64,000 bases of DNA from Apteryx mantelli (taxonomy: Eukaryota; Chordata; Aves; Apterygiformes; Apterygidae), in assembly GCF_036417845.1 (NCBI RefSeq), contig NC_089994.1:15890001-15954000 (forward strand), in the 5' to 3' direction. A program made the position numbers and the translations under genes. Every line of letters begins with the position of its first letter. Position 1 is the stretch's first letter. Shown here piece by piece: positions 59,222-64,000 of the stretch. The notes beneath the pieces are model-generated. The model saw nothing but the letters and a program-made list of their open reading frames with translations. It was not told the DNA's origin and ran no database searches.

Positions 59222-60320
59222 GTGAGTTAGAAAGCGGCGGGCGGCGGGGCCGGCGGCGGAGACTTCCAGGAGCGGCCGCGGGAAGATCGAGCGCGAGAGA
59301 GAGTGAGTCCCGCTCCGCCCGTTCGCGGGCCTCGCCGCCGCCTCGGGGCGGTCCCTGCGCGGCGGGGCCGCCGCGGCGCCCCCGGGGGGTCCCCTCCCCT
59401 CAGCTCCTCGCCGCCGCGCACCGGGCGGCGGCAGCCTCGGGGGGCGGCGGGGGCCGGCGGGGCGGTCGCCGCGCCGGCGGGGAGCTTCCCGCCTCCCTCG
59501 GCCGCTCGGCGCGGCGCGGGCCGCGCGGCCGCCCCCGCCGGGGGTCCCCGGTGGGCCGGGAGCGCCGCGGCGCGCGGGGGAGGGCGCCGCTGTCTCGGCG
59601 GGGCCGCCGCTTCCCCGCGAGTCGGGCAAACTTTGCGCCCGAGGCGGTGCGGGGGCGGTGGGGCCGCCTCGGCGGGCGGCGAAACCCCCCGGCGCCGGGG
59701 AAGCGTGCGGCAGGGCCGCGCTGCTAACGGCTGACGAAACCGGCGGCCCCGCGGCGGGGGGCCCGTCTCCCTCCCTCCCCTCTCCGCGCCTCTCAGGCAA
59801 CATGGCATCGGGGCCGCGGCGCTGTCCGAGCCGCTCGCCTTTGTGCGCCCCTGCCACGGCTCGCCGGATCGCGGAGGTCTGGAACGGAGCCGCTGTGGGC
59901 GAACGCGGCGGCTTGATTTAGGGCGCTCGAGTGGTTTTTAAAATGCTGCCGTGAAACGCAACCTTTCGCCCTTCCCCGCGATCTTAACGCTATTAAAGGG
60001 ATCTTTAAAGAGATGAAGGTCTGAAAACAAAAGTAGTGCATGGGACACAATTACGCAGCCAATTCTAGCCCAACCCGGAAGTTTATGTCCGGAACACGTG
60101 TTGGTGAGGAAGGTGGCGAGGCTGCGAGCCGCTGCCCCCCGCGCTGGGGAGCGGGTCGGGAGCGCGGGGCGCCCAGCGGAGCGGTCGGGGGGGCCCGCAG
60201 CCCCGGGGGAGCCGTGGTGGGATTGACCGCCGCGGCCGCAGCCCGAACCTCAAAGTCCAGCGCGCTGCGACTCTTAACGAGCACACCTCAAACAGAGGTT
60301 GCTAGGGTGAGTAATTGTTT

Positions 60321-63300
60321 AACATAAAAAATGCTCTTAACACTCTGAAGGGGAAGAGGCCTTGTGGGTTTTCTGGGTTTAGTTGCTTCGTTATTATTTT
60401 TAACTGACTGTATTCCACGCTTTGTTTGAAGGATACAAATTGGAGCTCTTGCAGTTTTTTCAAGATGCTTGTAGCCTAGTTTGTGGTACCTGTTAAAGTT
60501 CAGAGTAATAGTTTAAACTTTTTTTTTAAGTTTGATTTACTGGGTAATTTAGTATTATGTCATTTGTTCATGCTAATAACTTTATTTTTGCTTTACTCGC
60601 TCTGTAGTTAAGAACTAACTCAGTGATAGACTGTCTGGCTTTAAAGTACATAGGTTGTATCTGGATTAAAAATGATTTAAATGAACATACATGGTTGTCT
60701 TGCAAGCCATTTTTTTTCTCCCCTAAATTGAAAACCTTGAGTCATAATACAAAGCAAATAACTTACTATGGTAAAAGTTGTGTAGCAGCATGGCATTCAA
60801 ACTGCTTTTCTATATCTTGTTTACTGACCTGTTGTGTTATATTTGGACACAATCTTGATCTTTAAAAATAACATTTGGGTAGTTTGTTGTCATGTTCGAA
60901 CAAGTCCTTTGGTGTCAAAACTGGTGGACAGCTACTTAAAAGCTATTGAAGTAGGTAGCAGATATGGTTGAAGCATTTCTTGTGCACTGAAGTGCAACTA
61001 GAACTGGGTCCAAGACCAGCATTGAGGAATATATATGTATATACACACACATGTATATAGGAATATTTTATATATTGAGGGAGATACTGCTTACTGCTGT
61101 TCTCTCTTCTGGGTCTTTACTACTTAACAAATTTCCACTACTAGCTAATAAGTTAGCACTTCCAGCCATGTAGTCTAAAAACTAATTTCAAGCCAAATCA
61201 TCATATCATCTAGTCTGTTAGCATTTTAGAAACTCCTGAATGTCACATTTTTAGACTGTGTCCTGACTGTTGTAAACTTCACAAAACAGTCCTACTGCAG
61301 CTTTAATCCAGAGCTGAAACTCATACTATCCTCAGCTGTACCTTGTGTGACCTTACAAGCTTTGACTTTAGAGAGACAATCGGTGTTTGAAAAACTCTTA
61401 CGACTTTTACGGGATTGGAATCATTCTTCACAAAAAACAAAAGATCAACTTTGTACATTTAAATGGAATATTAACTGCTGCTCTTAAGGCACGTAAGGAT
61501 TGGCAAGTTCAGTAATTAGCCTTGTACTCCTTGATTGGATAGTGGTTTGGAAAATACCAGAGGGGCTTGGGTTTTTTTGGTTTGTTGTTGTTACTGGGGT
61601 TGTCTTCCGCAGCCGAAAGCTATGAGATGAGAACCCATCTGGATATCCAGAGCCCTGTCTCGTGGGATTGGGGGCTAGCTGTCCTTACATCTCTGTTGTG
61701 AGGGTCTGCAAACTGGGTTGTGAAATTTTTATCTTGATAATAGCGCGCAATTGTATAGTTCAAATGACATAGGTTCCTCAGAAAGCTAGCAGGAAAAGCC
61801 CTTGTCTTAAAAAGAGAACAAAAGTTGCTTAACTACGTTATAGTCTCAGACCAAGCATTAAAACCTAAGTTTGCAGATTGGGCATGCTAAAGATGACAGT
61901 TGTCTGAAGGGTTTGGCAATAGCTGTACCTAGCTTGTGGTTTGGGCCAAGTTGTGCTCTCCGAGTTTGCTGTAATTTACAAATAAGTACTTCAGGTACAC
62001 AGCGCTATAATGTGATGCCAGAGACTTTGAAATTGAAAGCCTTTCTATGATTTAGGATTCCACCGTTAGTTTTCTTAAGGGAAATGGGGGTGGAGAGCAG
62101 GTTGCTTGACATGTGTTTTTTGACTCTTTTCTTTTTTTTCTTTTTTCCCCTCCTCCTTTCCACTAAAGCTAAAATGGAGGGGGGCGGGGAAGACAGCGAG
62201 CCAGGTTGGCATGGATACATGTCATAATATTAAACATGGCATTCTGGTTTTGTTTCTTTAAATCAGCAATTTACCTATTGCACAGTGGTAGTGAAACTGT
62301 CTTTTTATCAAACTTTAAATTCATTAGCAGTATACCGCCTTACAAAAATGCTTAATAAATTTTGATATCCCTTTTTGAAATGGCAGTAGGTTGTACCATT
62401 TTCCTTTATTAATACAAAGAAAATAATTGATGCACAATTACTATTGAAATTTTATAAATATATATTTTTAGTTTTATCTAACAGGTTGGTTCTTGCTCAG
62501 TGACATTGGGCAGCCTGACTAAGCATAGACAACCTTGTCTGCAAGATTCTGCATGCTTGGAACAGTTCTTCCACTGGTGAAATGCTCAGGGAACAGCTTG
62601 TAATATTCACAACTTTTTTTATATAAGTAATTTCTTTTGGAGTTTTTTAAGATGTGGCAAACAGGTCCTTATATAGTATTGCCAAAGCCGCGCTGCAGAG
62701 CTTGATAAAGTCGCTTTCACTTATGTTAACTAAGAAGCCTCCTACCTTGTAAGATTATGGAGCTGTTTCGACTTGATAACATTTTAGGCTTGACTAGCAT
62801 ATGTCACAAAAAAAAAACAAATTAAGCTATCAAGATGCAGCTTCTCCTCTAATGTTTCTTCTCATTTAATTTCCTTACTCAAGTGAACTAGATAAGGGGG
62901 AAAAAAAGGAGAAATGCATTTTTTTTTATTTTTGAAGTTTCATGAAAAACTAAAATTGATGCTATTAATTTTAATGTAAAACTTCTAGAAGTTGAGAATT
63001 CCCCTTGTTCTAGTTTCAAACAATGCAGCTTTGTTCCTAGTGTATAGAAACAAAATAAGTGAAACTAATCTAACTTTCATTGTCCAGACTGGCTGACAGA
63101 CAAGTGAACAGTTGTGCTTTCACTTTTTGCTGGTTTGTTAGCAACCATTAATTTTTAAGTGTTAAAACTTGGGGTTAGCATGAGAGGGATGCAGCTGGGG
63201 GACTTCTATGTAAAGACAGCTCTACTAAGAGAAGGTTGATTTAAAATTGAATGCATTTATTCTGGAAGTGTAGGAATTCCTGTATTAGTTTCTATCATTA

Positions 63301-64000
63301 GTCATCGAATGTAGACTTTAAGCAGTTAAAAGTATTTCTGCTAGGAATATTTTTTTTTCTTAAGTCAGTGAGTCTGTGCTCAAGACATCCAAGCCATCAT
63401 CATGGTTTTTAAAGGTTGAAGATGGAGAATTGAAGTCAAGTTTAACGTATCCAGGACTACCTTAAAACAGACTTGATAGGTTTTGGCACCGTTTTATGAT
63501 GTTTGGGGAAGATAAGTTTTTTTTTCTAATCTCGATTTTGCTTTGAGTCTCAATTTCATAGAAAGTCTTTTCCTTCTTGCATTACAAAAGTAGACTAGAA
63601 ATTATCTTGAGTATCTTTTTTTTCTTCTTTTGTCCTAGTTCTCTTTTAAATAAACAGCCCCAAGCTTCTGACTTTCCATGCCTCTTTTTAATGTAGCCAC
63701 TTACCTCTCTTGTTCTAGTCATACCTCCTTTTAGAGATGGTTTGACTAAAACTACATGCAGACTAAATAATGACATAACTGGCATTCTCTTTTTCTTTCT
63801 ACATTTAGACGTTTTTATTTGACTGTGTTGAACAGAGGTGTTTACACTATGTAGAACAGTGCCCATTTCTCCTTTCCAGATCAATACTGTAAAGTTACAA
63901 TTGCAAAGGTCTTTCAGAGCTGCCAATGTGAGGGGATAACTAGGGTCGATTCCCCTTCTTTACAGAATTTCACTTGCAATGGTTGCTCCGAAGTTCCTAA
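60321..64000 (+). other. Probable SBNO1 intron 1 (AT-rich, to window end)
   Basis: 3.7 kb of AT-rich sequence. I searched for the SBNO1 N terminus (MVEPGQDLLL-like) and found nothing. No repeat was recognised beyond short T and AT tracts. Confidence 0.5.

Larger units (their letters stand above)
57980..60320. promoter_or_regulatory. SBNO1: Large CpG island, probable SBNO1 promoter region
   Basis: About 2.3 kb of dense CpG. In the syntenic human block the next gene past KMT5A is SBNO1, transcribed away from it, which matches plus-strand transcription here. The island holds a TCTCGCGAGA element (58611-58620), two YY1-type motifs (58646-58656 reversed, 59210-59220 forward) and six CACGTG E-boxes. 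No SBNO1 coding sequence was found up to 64000, so the assignment rests on gene order. Confidence 0.65.

Noticed and set aside
60965-61000. ATGGTTGAAGC as a possible SBNO1 start (human begins MVEPGQ)
   Set aside because: The frame diverges immediately and stops within a few codons, so it is not the SBNO1 coding exon.
1-64000. CRISPR arrays, tRNA or rRNA genes, operons, toxin or defence genes
   Set aside because: None seen. Gene structure, splice sites and repeats are all those of a vertebrate chromosome, and nothing suggests a bacterial or viral system.

Overview
The window is vertebrate nuclear DNA, almost certainly from a bird. It holds widely spaced multi-exon genes with GT-AG introns and CpG-island promoters. 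It also carries a CR1 LINE 3' end with the typical avian terminal sequence, and a solo LTR. Six genes or gene parts are recognised, and they are collinear with human 12q24.31: TMED2 (-, first two exons), RILPL1 (+, complete), SNRNP35 (-, complete coding exon plus a predicted 5' exon), RILPL2 (+, complete), KMT5A/SETD8 (-, complete) and the promoter side of SBNO1 (+, inferred from gene order because no coding exon lies in view). No bacterial, viral or novel coding system is visible.

Layout. TMED2 occupies about 1-2480 and shares a GC-rich head-to-head interval with RILPL1. The RILPL1 coding exons run from 5302 to 28681, and its 3' UTR probably ends near 29.5 or 31.9 kb. SNRNP35 lies on the opposite strand with its coding exon at 34130-34927. 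A solo LTR (33538-34084) begins 45 bases past its stop codon. A six-copy GC-rich minisatellite lies in its 5' intron. RILPL2 (36437-40996) starts from the same CpG island. KMT5A (53822-45212, eight coding exons) faces RILPL2 tail to tail. A second large CpG island at 58.0-60.3 kb has a dense array of TCACGTG E-boxes and probably drives SBNO1 rightwards.

The six genes alternate strictly in orientation, giving three divergent promoter regions and two convergent 3' ends. RILPL1 and RILPL2 are paralogous RILP-family proteins with RH1 and RH2 domains; in mammals they bind phosphorylated Rab8/Rab10 and act at cilia and lysosomes. Their shared intron positions show that RILPL2 corresponds to RILPL1 without three coiled-coil exons. 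TMED2 is a p24 cargo receptor of early secretion, SNRNP35 is a minor-spliceosome protein, and KMT5A is the H4K20 monomethyltransferase. They share a neighbourhood rather than a pathway.

Exon boundaries were placed by reading splice signals and checking reading phase against remembered human proteins. No alignment was run, and transcript ends and regulatory sites are predictions. Long introns and spacers were read for coding and repeat signals, and most hold nothing recognisable.
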